Shown in pieces: positions 23,417-32,240 of a stretch of DNA of 44,417 nt. A model generated the notes under the pieces. The model had not been told where the DNA came from and did no database searches. It saw only the letters and a list, made by a program, of their open reading frames with translations. Every line of letters begins with the position of its first letter. The first letter of the stretch is position 1. Origin of the DNA: a virus; IMG/VR virus record IMGVR_UViG_3300042861_000026, positions 1-44,417 of that record; one strand, written 5' to 3'. A program made the translations under genes and the position numbers.

Positions 23417-23620
23417 TTACTTTACCAGTCCTTTTAGAAGTTCTTTAATTTCTCGTAAGTCTTCCTTGATTGAGGATACTTCTTCTTTTACGGTGTCTAG
23501 TTCTCTGTCTCTTGTTTTTCTAGCTTTGTATGCAGCAAGAGATTTATTATCTTTATTTATAAGAAATCCTTCGGGGCTTCTGTAGATGCCTGGAATGTCT
23601 GTTTTAGCTTCTTTGCTCAT
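23417..23620 (-). CDS. Small coiled-coil protein ahead of the large fibre
   Basis: 67 residues. The pattern DIPGIYRSPEGFLINKDNKS, then LAAYKARKTRDREL, followed by a coiled coil (VKEEVSSIKEDLREIKELLK), is common just before fibre genes in T4-like cyanophages. Function unknown, perhaps a virion or assembly protein. The ATG overlaps the upstream TGA as ATGA, with TAGGA at good spacing. It contains an exact late-promoter motif on the coding strand. Confidence 0.82.
   Translation of the reverse strand: MSKEAKTDIPGIYRSPEGFLINKDNKSLAAYKARKTRDRELDTVKEEVSSIKEDLREIKELLKGLVK
23554..23561 (-). promoter_or_regulatory. Exact T4 late promoter motif, internal to the small gene
   Basis: TATAAATA (eight of eight) on the minus strand, 139 bases before the ATG of the 752-residue fibre. 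It could start a transcript for the fibre and adhesin, though its codons (the FLINKDN region) may make it by chance. Confidence 0.45.
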
Positions 23621-24387
23621 AATCCTACTCTAGCATTTAGCAAATCGGTTATAATCTTACGTTCATCATATGCTTCGATATCTTCTTCTCTATCTGTGCA
23701 TCCATGAAACTCGGCAACATACTTTAGAGCCTGTACCCATTTGACTGCTTCATCGGGATGATACCCCATCATTCTTACAATCTTTTTAGCAGTAGTATCA
23801 ATAAACTTTGGTGGTATAACTACACAACCTAGGCAGATATGATGATCGGTAATCGTTACGTTATAATCAAACCCATAACATGCTTTAGGTTTTCTGGTGA
23901 CTACACTGTTAGCATATACTTTCAAGGAATCGTATATATCAGCACCACCATATACTTTAGCGTAGTTTAGAACCTCTGCGTTGTTACGAACGATAGCGTC
24001 ACCATAAACTTCCGAGTAATCATAGACCATGGCATTGTCCATTACTTTGGCTTTACCATATACTTTAGAGTGTCCGCTTACTCTTGCATCACCATAAACT
24101 TGTGCTTCTTCATATACCTGACAGTCACCATATACTTTTGCTCTACCATATATCTTGGCGTTGCCATATACTCTAGCATAATCATTGATGATAACGTTCT
24201 CTGATACTCTTGCTTCACCATATACCATGGCAAATGGACCGATATAACAGTTATCATCTACCTTGGCAGTTTCAGCAACCCATCCACCACCTCTGATATG
24301 CTGATGGGCGGGAACAGGTCCCGCACCATCTTGAAAGTCTATATCTACTTGTTCAACAAAATCACTCGAATCAAAACGAATTTCCAT
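23617..24387 (-). CDS. Left-handed beta-helix (hexapeptide-repeat) protein
   Basis: 256 residues from the ATG at 24387 (MEIRFDSSDF); a start nine codons upstream lies inside the previous gene and lacks a ribosome site, whereas this one has GGAG five bases ahead. Residues about 36-160 are hexapeptide repeats of the form VYGDAx / VYGKAK / IYGRAK, at least 20 units, predicting a left-handed beta-helix as in acyltransferases and YdcK-like proteins. The C-terminal 85 residues (DYNVTITDHHICLGCVVIPP, then TAKKIVRMMGYHPDEAVKW) are mostly helical, with two Cys and two His close together. No acyltransferase catalytic His could be assigned. It may be a structural rod in the tail or a sugar-modifying enzyme. 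It lies between the wedge genes and the fibre island. Confidence 0.8.
   Translation of the reverse strand: MEIRFDSSDFVEQVDIDFQDGAGPVPAHQHIRGGGWVAETAKVDDNCYIGPFAMVYGEARVSENVIINDYARVYGNAKIYGRAKVYGDCQVYEEAQVYGDARVSGHSKVYGKAKVMDNAMVYDYSEVYGDAIVRNNAEVLNYAKVYGGADIYDSLKVYANSVVTRKPKACYGFDYNVTITDHHICLGCVVIPPKFIDTTAKKIVRMMGYHPDEAVKWVQALKYVAEFHGCTDREEDIEAYDERKIITDLLNARVGL
23925..24260 (-). repeat. 18-bp tandem repeats encoding the beta-helix
   Basis: Imperfect 18-base repeats with a recurring core, accatatacttt on the plus strand (Lys-Val-Tyr-Gly on the coding strand). They are coding repeats of the hexapeptide helix. Confidence 0.75.
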
Positions 24388-24397
24388 TTTATCTCCA

Positions 24398-27300
24398 TTA
24401 CATTTGTAGAGCAATAACTCTTAGGTCACCGACACGTGGAACAATAGCAGAATTGAAGCCGTCGTTTAGTAGACCAATCTTAACTGCGAAATACTTATAT
24501 GACTGATAAGTAACGCCGGCGTCTGTTCTATAGCTTAGAACATTAGCAACACCACCATTTAGTGCAACTGGGCGACCAATTGCGGAAACAACAGTGTTAC
24601 CAGTAACGATACCACTTGAATTAACAACGTTTGCTGTTTCGCCAGTAGAGAATCCAGTGCCACTCATTACATAGATTGAGCCTTCGATGGCTGATACCTG
24701 TGCAGAGTTAGCAGAAGATAGTCCAGTTAGTGTATCACCAACATTGATTGTTGTACCAAGTGTATTTGTCACAGTTAGTCTATCGATAGTTGATGTAGGT
24801 ACGAGATATGTGTATTCGATAAAGTCATTTCTATCATCTAGTGATGAATACTTAACATCGCCTGTACCATCTTTATATAGTTCTACCCATGGTCTATTGT
24901 CAAATGGTGTAGCATCTTCGGCATTTAGTGCCTTGAGCCATACCTTTACATCTGTTCCTGGTGGACGATATGCAGCAATGATAACTTGAATATCCTCTGC
25001 GTCTTGTCCTTCTGCTAGTGTAACAGTCTTTGAGATATACTTGTTAAGTAGCAGACCGTGAGTTGGATAAGTTTCGCCACGGTAATCATTGTTGATGATA
25101 TTGTCAAGAATGATAGAATGTGTTCTGTTTGTATCAACTAGTGGTGATACAGCATTAGATGATGAACGCATTGTTACTTGAACGTTCATTGACTGACCGC
25201 CAGAGAGTAGAGCATTTTCGTTTGTTCTTGAAAGAACGCCCTGCTCGGTCTTGAAGTAATGAACTTCTGATGGATCAACATCAATAAAGTTACCAGGAAC
25301 ACCAGCGATAGATGTTGTCTTGACTTTGAACTGGATATCGGTATTCTTGAATGACAAGAATGATGGTTCAAAAGTCATTGACGAATATCTAAAGTTAGAG
25401 ATACCTTCGATCTTCTCAATGAAACCACGCTTGCTCCAATCAGTAGAAGCAATAACGTAATCGCCATTGACGAAGCCACCACCAGAGCCAGATAGATGTA
25501 GCATTGATGTATCGCCGTTGATGTAGTAGTTTAGGCTACCACGAGCATTGGTGATATCAGATACAGTTCCGAAGATAGCTTTTGATAGTAGTGTAGTACC
25601 ATCTAGAACATAGAAGTTCTCACCCTGGATGTAACCAGTGTTTGAACAATGAACTAGTCCGCCTGATACATTAACAACGGTGCTGTTCTGGAATGAAACG
25701 TTACCGTGAATAACGTCACCGATAGAAATCGATCCACCAGTCAAGCCAGAAACGGTTATCTTATCACCAGACATAAATGTTTCGCCATAGTTGCCATCGA
25801 AGGTGATTGTTTCGTTTCTAACGAATAGCTTTTCGATTGGCTTATTGGCTAGATATGCAACACCGTCTGTGTTCTTAACGAACTCTGCACGATAGAACTT
25901 GCATGTTAGATCGGTGTCTGGAATGATATCCCAGTTGGTGTTGTTGTTTGTCTGATAGAATGTACCAGTACCACGACGATCAACAACCTGACCGAGACCA
26001 TTAACATCTGTCTGACCAAGTTTAGATACCCAAACATATAGATCAGGGTTAGCGTTAATTGGGTGAATAATAAACGCATACTGTGTATCGTTATACAAGA
26101 ACACAGGTGCCTGGAATGTTACACGGCAAGGATTGCTACTGCCGTTTGTTGAAATTGGAACTGCTGCTGGATTATTGAAGAATACTTCTGAATAAGGAAC
26201 AGTATTTCTAGTGATCTGCTGACCAGCATCCATTTCACGAATTTCACACCAGAAGCCCTTTGTACCAATTCTCGCTACGAAGATATCAACACTTGTTATG
26301 AAAATGCCTTCTTCACCATTAGGTGCTTTAGCCAAGAATGAATAAGCCGCACAAGAATGTGAAGCTGGTGCTGGTGGTGGAGGAGCAGCAATTGATTCCC
26401 AATCTGATGATGGGAAGTCTTGAACAACTTTTTCAGTATGATAAGAAACGGTCTTGGTTGTTAGAATTGAACGCTGCTTCTTAACGGCTGTACCAGATGC
26501 AGTAAATGTAGCAGCACCACCAGTTGAGATTTCATCTGGGATATCTGATCTAGTTTTTACTACGTTTGGATCAACTGGATAACGACTGTCGATAACCAAC
26601 ATGCTACGCTCACCAACACGGAACTGACCCTGTGTCACTTGGAACTGGAAGTTTAGAGCACCGTTAGCGTCAGTAACTAGGTCAGTACCGAATGATGACC
26701 ATGGTGTTAGTGAAGATGGTGCTGGTAGTGTGGTGTTAGATGCGCTTGTTGTTCCCTTTGTCAAATCAATAACAGTGTTTGGTGATAGACCAAACTGACC
26801 GTTCTGAATGATCCAGCCAAACTGATTTGCTGTTAGAGGACGGGCATTGTTAGCAACTGATACGTTATCAAAGTATGGCCACATGCGAGTGTATGGCTTC
26901 ATACCGGTACAACGAACGGTGATCATCTGCGGACGAATATATGGGTAAGACTGAATGTCGATTACCTTATAGTCTGTCTGCACAACGTCGGCGCCTGATG
27001 CTTCCCAATACTGTGTACCAGAACGATTATTGTTATATACAGTCTCAACTGTAACACCAGGACCGCCGATTGGGTTATTAGAGTTAGCTACGCTTCTAGC
27101 TTGATCGTATGTTGAATATGTACCAACGTATGATCTACTTGAGCCAGTGCCACGATAAACTTTATATCCAGTGACCCACTTGTTCCATGATGCCCATTGT
27201 GTGCTGTTGAGAACATCGACAACACCTGATGTGGCATTTGCAGTAAATGTACCAAAGTTGGTTACTGTGTTACCAGAATAGCCATACTTGTTTGTGGTAT

Positions 27301-30300
27301 AGGCATTGTTTAGATATCCTGAAGCCTGTGATCCGTAAGTGACGATTGAAACAGACTTGTTAGATAGCTGCTCATCTGGCATTAATGTAGTATCAATCCA
27401 GATATCATTATCTGGGTATAGATTAACTGTGCCTAGGAACAACCAAGACTGACGTTCAACATTGACTTCAACGGTTGCTCTTTGCTGTTTCCAGTATTCA
27501 ACTTCTGTATATTGTAGAGTTACAACAGGGCTGCTATAACGAACATTCTGTCCAGTCTTATAGTCGTATGCGATTGTTTCCATCTTATACAATGGACGAA
27601 TTGACTTTTCTTCGTCATCGAATGCTACACGCTGTTCTGGATCATCAGTGTTTGATAGCGAACTATCGTTGAATGTATCCGTAAAGATACCATTCTTAAA
27701 GCGATCATTGCCAGCATCGTCTTTGATTGTCATGCTGGTTGCAGAACGTTCGAGGACAGATAGTGAGGTGTAATACTCTAGGTTAACGATACGCTGTTTC
27801 AATACACCAATATCACGCATTGTAAAGCGTAGGTTTGATAGTCTCTTAGCTGAACATGCTAGATCAGGACGTCCTAGAGATACTGCATACTGTGGTGACA
27901 GTGATGGATATGGCTGAATATTGATAGAAGCAAGAGCCATAGAGCCAGGATAAATCTGTGGCATCTGTGGATTGATGCTTGGGATACCCTTAATGATCTG
28001 GAAGTTGCTGTCTTTATCAACTACAACCAAGTCAGTTCTACCGAGATAGTAATAGAAGTCATAAGTGATCAATGATGATGGCACTGGGAACTTCATACCA
28101 GTAGCAGGGTAGTTGAATGTCGTAGTTACTGCTGGGTTGACAGGAGCACCAGCTACAGTTGTGGAGCCAGTTACAGACGCAGCCTTAACTGGTCTAAAGT
28201 CTAGGCAGTTTCTTAGATCATATGATGCACCATTGATTGGTGACTTAAAGATCGGAACATTTTCTGTTCTGATATCAGTAGTTGGATCAAATAGAGTGTC
28301 ATCATCTTCAATTGGGTATGAGTCAATAGAGAAGTAACCACCACGATTAGTGAAATCAGGTGTGAAGTAATCCAACTCTACTAGCAGTCTTGTGTTTGTG
28401 TCTAGTGTAACTGTAGGAGTAATTGTTGCGTGATCATAATGCGTATCTTTCTGACCATTGCTGAACACGAAAGATGACATAACATTAGAACCGTTTGTGT
28501 TTGATGTTGGATAAACACCATCAGTTCTGGCTCTAATGCTTCTGATACGATAAACATCAGAGAAGCCTAGATCATAAGGACCTACAATGCCAGCAACGTT
28601 GTTAGCACAATTGATCTTAACATAACGGCTAATGTTTAGGTTCTTTTCAATTTCAAGAGCGCCTGATCTTACAATTGGGTAAGATACTGTGACATAGAAC
28701 ACGCTTGGGAATGTTTCTTTAAGATCAAATCTTAGAGTTGTATCAGTTGCGGTAATTGTGCGCTGTGAGCCAGCATCAGAACCAATACCTGTTAGAGTGA
28801 TCAAGTCACCAGACTTATAAATCTTAGAAATGGTATTTGTTGAAACAACGGCTGGTAGAGCGGAATCAACAGTTAGATATAGATTGTTGGCGATTGCTGT
28901 AACGTAATAGAAATTACCATTACCAGATAGCTGGATCTTATCACCAACGTTTAGTCTCTGGAATCTTGTACCTAGACCAACTAGCTGTGTAGTACCAGCA
29001 CCAGATGCAGCGGTACCAGTCTGTGTAATAGCAGCAACGTTAGCACCGCCAGATGTCTGGTTGAATGTTAGATAGATTCCCTGTGCAGCACTAGCAGATA
29101 GTGTAGTTGAGCCGAATGGGAACTTTTCAATACCAGAAGGTAGTGATAGAGTGAATACACCGTTTGAGGCTGCCTGAACCGTAGAAGCTACACCATCGGT
29201 CTGATTAAAGATGAATGATGTATCTGTCTGTGATATATCACCAACGCTACGAATTGTCTTGGTAAAGTCAGAACCAGTTCTATAGAGTAGAGTTGAATCT
29301 GGAACTCTTTGAAGAACTGCATTTCCTGATGTATCAAGAATAACATCAGCACCCATTAGAGAACTTACACCAGAGCCAGCAGCATAGATGTTTCTTACGC
29401 TTGAGAATGTATTTGAGCCAAGCATCTTAACATCGGCTAGATATACATTATATCTTGCGTCATAGCCTGGTGTTCCGCTTACATATTCATATGATAGTAG
29501 TGTAGCAGAACCAATCTTAGAACCAGTCTGTGTGGCGATTGACCACTTCTTGGTGCTAATTCTATCCTGTGCAGTATTGTATAGTTCAACTGTCTTGGCT
29601 TTGTTTAGTTCCCAACCACCTACAAGTTCATTGACAGTTACATACTGCCCCATTGTAGCAGCGGCATACTGGCCGTTAACGTTAGAGAAAGTTAAACCCT
29701 TGTCAGTTGATAGATCGTAAGTTGATAGAGCGCCGACTTGATAACCCTGACAATAGCCAGAGCCAGGCGACACACCAACATAAAGTAGGCTATTGTTACC
29801 ATCGTCGTAACGACCGTAGTTAGATCCTGTATTGTCATGCTCTTTAACAGTGATATCAAGACCATTAACAACATAGTCACCAGAGTTGTCATATGTTCTC
29901 TTAGCCATAGCATCATTGATATATGAATACTGTGTGTTGGCTAGATATGTCTTAACACGTCCTGCTTCGATGGTGAATAGAGTTACGAAGTTCTGAACAT
30001 CTACAGTATCATCAATACCGACAACCTGTAGTTCTGGATTTAGTCTTAGACGATCAGCACCTGGTGCAGAGAAGTTTGATGCCTCCTGTGCAGGATCTAG
30101 TAGTGATGCGTCGGATGATGATGTTACAATTTCTTCTGAAATGTAGAAGCCAACTCTTGCGGTTGGGTTTGGGTTGTAACGATCAATAACGATTGACTGT
30201 TCTGGGAAAGCAATAAAGTGGTTCTTAGCGAATAGAACACCTGATGTAATAGTAAAGCGTGAACCAACGCCAGTATTTGCAACAGCGTCGGTGCTCTTAA

Positions 30301-30865
30301 CAACTACACTATAAGTTGCACCATTTACGTTTGCTCTTAGTGTTTCACCTGGCAAGAATACCTTTTGAGTAGGATTAGTTGGTGAAGCTGATGTATAAGC
30401 AACGTATAGTGTTTTAGAGTTTGCGGATGACTGAACACCGTCTAGTGTCTGAATAAGTTGTGCTGTAATGTTCGATGTAACGCCAGTAATCTCAAGGCGA
30501 GTATTACCATTTGCTTTGCCTTGTTCAATTAGAGTGTTCCATTCTGACACACTAACAGTGTTACCAGTTGAATCCGTATCATTGATCTTAACGTAACGAA
30601 TAGCACGACCAGCATTTAGACCATCGTTAGTTTCTAGGTAGAATGCGCCAGGGAGAACGATTGTACCATCTTTGAAGATATTGCGACCAAAACGCTGAAT
30701 TTGTTCCTGTAGGGAAGTCTGAATCTGTGTTAGTTCTCTAGCCTGGACTGCATAGCCTGGCTTGAATAGGATTCGATAGAAACCCTTATTAGCATCATAA
30801 TCGTCATAATAAGGTGTAACGTTAAAGTCTGTGGTTAGCGCAGTTGTGTTAGCAGTATTTGCCAT
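24398..30865 (-). CDS. Giant virion protein, DUF4815-type (baseplate wedge / fibre connector)
   Basis: 2155 residues, the largest protein here. The N-terminus TDFNVTPYYDDYDANKGFYR followed by FKPGYAVQARELTQIQTSLQ and FGRNIFKDGTIVLPG is the usual opening of DUF4815 proteins in cyanophages and related T4-like phages. Around residues 885-1050 is a conserved core (LRNCLDFRPVKAAS, DFYYYLGRTDLVVVDKDSNF, MRDIGVLKQRIVNLEYYTSL). The middle and C-terminal parts are beta-rich repeats, ending YFAVKIGLLNDGFNSAIVP. It follows gp8, where T4 has gp9/gp10, so it probably belongs to the baseplate periphery and holds the fibres; this role is inferred. The AGGGAAAG site before the ATG is normal. Its stop overlaps an alternative start of the beta-helix gene. 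Confidence 0.82.
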   Translation of the reverse strand: MANTANTTALTTDFNVTPYYDDYDANKGFYRILFKPGYAVQARELTQIQTSLQEQIQRFGRNIFKDGTIVLPGAFYLETNDGLNAGRAIRYVKINDTDSTGNTVSVSEWNTLIEQGKANGNTRLEITGVTSNITAQLIQTLDGVQSSANSKTLYVAYTSASPTNPTQKVFLPGETLRANVNGATYSVVVKSTDAVANTGVGSRFTITSGVLFAKNHFIAFPEQSIVIDRYNPNPTARVGFYISEEIVTSSSDASLLDPAQEASNFSAPGADRLRLNPELQVVGIDDTVDVQNFVTLFTIEAGRVKTYLANTQYSYINDAMAKRTYDNSGDYVVNGLDITVKEHDNTGSNYGRYDDGNNSLLYVGVSPGSGYCQGYQVGALSTYDLSTDKGLTFSNVNGQYAAATMGQYVTVNELVGGWELNKAKTVELYNTAQDRISTKKWSIATQTGSKIGSATLLSYEYVSGTPGYDARYNVYLADVKMLGSNTFSSVRNIYAAGSGVSSLMGADVILDTSGNAVLQRVPDSTLLYRTGSDFTKTIRSVGDISQTDTSFIFNQTDGVASTVQAASNGVFTLSLPSGIEKFPFGSTTLSASAAQGIYLTFNQTSGGANVAAITQTGTAASGAGTTQLVGLGTRFQRLNVGDKIQLSGNGNFYYVTAIANNLYLTVDSALPAVVSTNTISKIYKSGDLITLTGIGSDAGSQRTITATDTTLRFDLKETFPSVFYVTVSYPIVRSGALEIEKNLNISRYVKINCANNVAGIVGPYDLGFSDVYRIRSIRARTDGVYPTSNTNGSNVMSSFVFSNGQKDTHYDHATITPTVTLDTNTRLLVELDYFTPDFTNRGGYFSIDSYPIEDDDTLFDPTTDIRTENVPIFKSPINGASYDLRNCLDFRPVKAASVTGSTTVAGAPVNPAVTTTFNYPATGMKFPVPSSLITYDFYYYLGRTDLVVVDKDSNFQIIKGIPSINPQMPQIYPGSMALASINIQPYPSLSPQYAVSLGRPDLACSAKRLSNLRFTMRDIGVLKQRIVNLEYYTSLSVLERSATSMTIKDDAGNDRFKNGIFTDTFNDSSLSNTDDPEQRVAFDDEEKSIRPLYKMETIAYDYKTGQNVRYSSPVVTLQYTEVEYWKQQRATVEVNVERQSWLFLGTVNLYPDNDIWIDTTLMPDEQLSNKSVSIVTYGSQASGYLNNAYTTNKYGYSGNTVTNFGTFTANATSGVVDVLNSTQWASWNKWVTGYKVYRGTGSSRSYVGTYSTYDQARSVANSNNPIGGPGVTVETVYNNNRSGTQYWEASGADVVQTDYKVIDIQSYPYIRPQMITVRCTGMKPYTRMWPYFDNVSVANNARPLTANQFGWIIQNGQFGLSPNTVIDLTKGTTSASNTTLPAPSSLTPWSSFGTDLVTDANGALNFQFQVTQGQFRVGERSMLVIDSRYPVDPNVVKTRSDIPDEISTGGAATFTASGTAVKKQRSILTTKTVSYHTEKVVQDFPSSDWESIAAPPPPAPASHSCAAYSFLAKAPNGEEGIFITSVDIFVARIGTKGFWCEIREMDAGQQITRNTVPYSEVFFNNPAAVPISTNGSSNPCRVTFQAPVFLYNDTQYAFIIHPINANPDLYVWVSKLGQTDVNGLGQVVDRRGTGTFYQTNNNTNWDIIPDTDLTCKFYRAEFVKNTDGVAYLANKPIEKLFVRNETITFDGNYGETFMSGDKITVSGLTGGSISIGDVIHGNVSFQNSTVVNVSGGLVHCSNTGYIQGENFYVLDGTTLLSKAIFGTVSDITNARGSLNYYINGDTSMLHLSGSGGGFVNGDYVIASTDWSKRGFIEKIEGISNFRYSSMTFEPSFLSFKNTDIQFKVKTTSIAGVPGNFIDVDPSEVHYFKTEQGVLSRTNENALLSGGQSMNVQVTMRSSSNAVSPLVDTNRTHSIILDNIINNDYRGETYPTHGLLLNKYISKTVTLAEGQDAEDIQVIIAAYRPPGTDVKVWLKALNAEDATPFDNRPWVELYKDGTGDVKYSSLDDRNDFIEYTYLVPTSTIDRLTVTNTLGTTINVGDTLTGLSSANSAQVSAIEGSIYVMSGTGFSTGETANVVNSSGIVTGNTVVSAIGRPVALNGGVANVLSYRTDAGVTYQSYKYFAVKIGLLNDGFNSAIVPRVGDLRVIALQM

Positions 30866-30880
30866 TTTCTATTCTTTCCC

Positions 30881-32212
30881 TTAGAAACTTAGTAGGATTT
30901 TGTATTCTTCGTTCTGGTCAATTGAACGTTCGATTGGTACTATATTATCTATATATAATAGTTTTCCTGAGTATGGTAGCATTTCAGGATTTAGAACCGA
31001 GTTAACGTAACGTGATGTGGTTGATGTTGCTCCGATTAGCAAATCGGATGTAGGAACGCCTCTTACATTAGTAAGTTTGATTGTAACGTTAGAGTAATCC
31101 CAAGCAGCCACAATGCCTCTGAATGTAGAATTGGCTAGGCTAGAACCCTGATATACCCATTCATCTTCATAGTAGTTTGTAGTAACGGCTGATTCGGCCA
31201 TTGTAATTACTGTCAACTGTGATACGGCAGCATTAGACATAACTTTTGTATCATCGTAGTTACGTGGATCTTCGATGATGGCAATCTGTCTGTAGTCATT
31301 TTCTACTGATAGAACACCACCTTCTTGGTTCTTGATAAGAGTATCGATCATTAGATATGATCCGCCTAGTTCATATAGTGGATCTGATCCATGGCCGCCT
31401 GGTGGGTTAATAATTACTCTTGCATTAGCACCGGATCCTACAGGTGATCTAATAGTTACATTTGCTAAGGTATATCTAGCACCTTTATTGTCAATGGTAA
31501 TAGAGTCAATTTGTGAAGTGGTTGTATTGCGTGTAGCGAATGCATTGGCGAACAAACCATCACCAGCAATATTTACTGAAATCTGATTTGAAGTATATCC
31601 CGAACCTCTGTTGGTGAGAATAATGCTATTAATAGCACCATCAACAGCACCATCTTGAACTTGCCACTGTAGAGTGTTATCGTCAGTAGCTAGAGTTTTA
31701 ATAGGCATGAAAGAACTAGTCAAAAATCTTTGCTGATCTTCTGCACTCAAGCTATACATATACTTCCAGATATACTTGTCTGGTGTCTGGAACACACCTG
31801 CTGGATTTGTTGATGATGGTTTAGCTGTAGAAGCAGCACCATAATTGTTTGCGATACACTTATAAACATTGAAATCATCAGTGAGAACATAGAAGGCTGT
31901 GTTTGGATTCTTTAATGATCTAGAATCCGTAAGATGATCGTAAGCAACATAAACGGTATTGTTCGACCAATCAAATCTAGGAACAACATGTCTCATGTCG
32001 TTTGATGTTAGTCTCTTTCCACCAACCATATTATCCCATACTTCATAAACACTAGCTTCGGAAGTATTAGCTTGTGGCGGGCTGATATCGTTTGTCCATG
32101 GCTGCACTCTACCAAATGTTAGATATAGATTAGCGCCTGATGGTTCTGAAACCGATTCACGGAACTGTTTAGCAACATAAATGCCAAAATCTTTAGAACG
32201 AACTGAAGCCAT
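30881..32212 (-). CDS. gp8: gp8-like baseplate wedge subunit
   Basis: 443 residues. In T4 gp8 is a dimer in the baseplate wedge that joins after gp7-gp10. Matches to T4 are the early LYLTFGRVQPWTN (T4 IFITFGRSEPWSS), VVPRFDWSNNTVYVAYD, PDKYIWKYMYSLSAEDQQRF (T4 GYVWEYLFEI) and the ending KLLYIDNIVPIERSIDQNEE (T4 MIYMENRPPIIMAMDQTEE). It is about 100 residues longer than T4 gp8. The extra length lies around residues 190-275 and consists of two units (TNRGSGYTSNQISVNIAGDG and DNKGARYTLANVTIRSP) also found in gp6 and gp7 here. A perfect TATAAATA lies 21 bases before the ATG. Confidence 0.92.
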   Translation of the reverse strand: MASVRSKDFGIYVAKQFRESVSEPSGANLYLTFGRVQPWTNDISPPQANTSEASVYEVWDNMVGGKRLTSNDMRHVVPRFDWSNNTVYVAYDHLTDSRSLKNPNTAFYVLTDDFNVYKCIANNYGAASTAKPSSTNPAGVFQTPDKYIWKYMYSLSAEDQQRFLTSSFMPIKTLATDDNTLQWQVQDGAVDGAINSIILTNRGSGYTSNQISVNIAGDGLFANAFATRNTTTSQIDSITIDNKGARYTLANVTIRSPVGSGANARVIINPPGGHGSDPLYELGGSYLMIDTLIKNQEGGVLSVENDYRQIAIIEDPRNYDDTKVMSNAAVSQLTVITMAESAVTTNYYEDEWVYQGSSLANSTFRGIVAAWDYSNVTIKLTNVRGVPTSDLLIGATSTTSRYVNSVLNPEMLPYSGKLLYIDNIVPIERSIDQNEEYKILLSF

Positions 32213-32232
32213 TATTCTCTCTCTTTAGATAA

Positions 32233-32240
32233 TATTTATA
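32233..32240 (-). promoter_or_regulatory. Exact T4 late promoter ahead of gp8
   Basis: TATAAATA (eight of eight) on the minus strand, 21 bases upstream of the gp8 ATG. The TAA inside it (32236-32238) is the stop codon of gp7. Confidence 0.65.
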
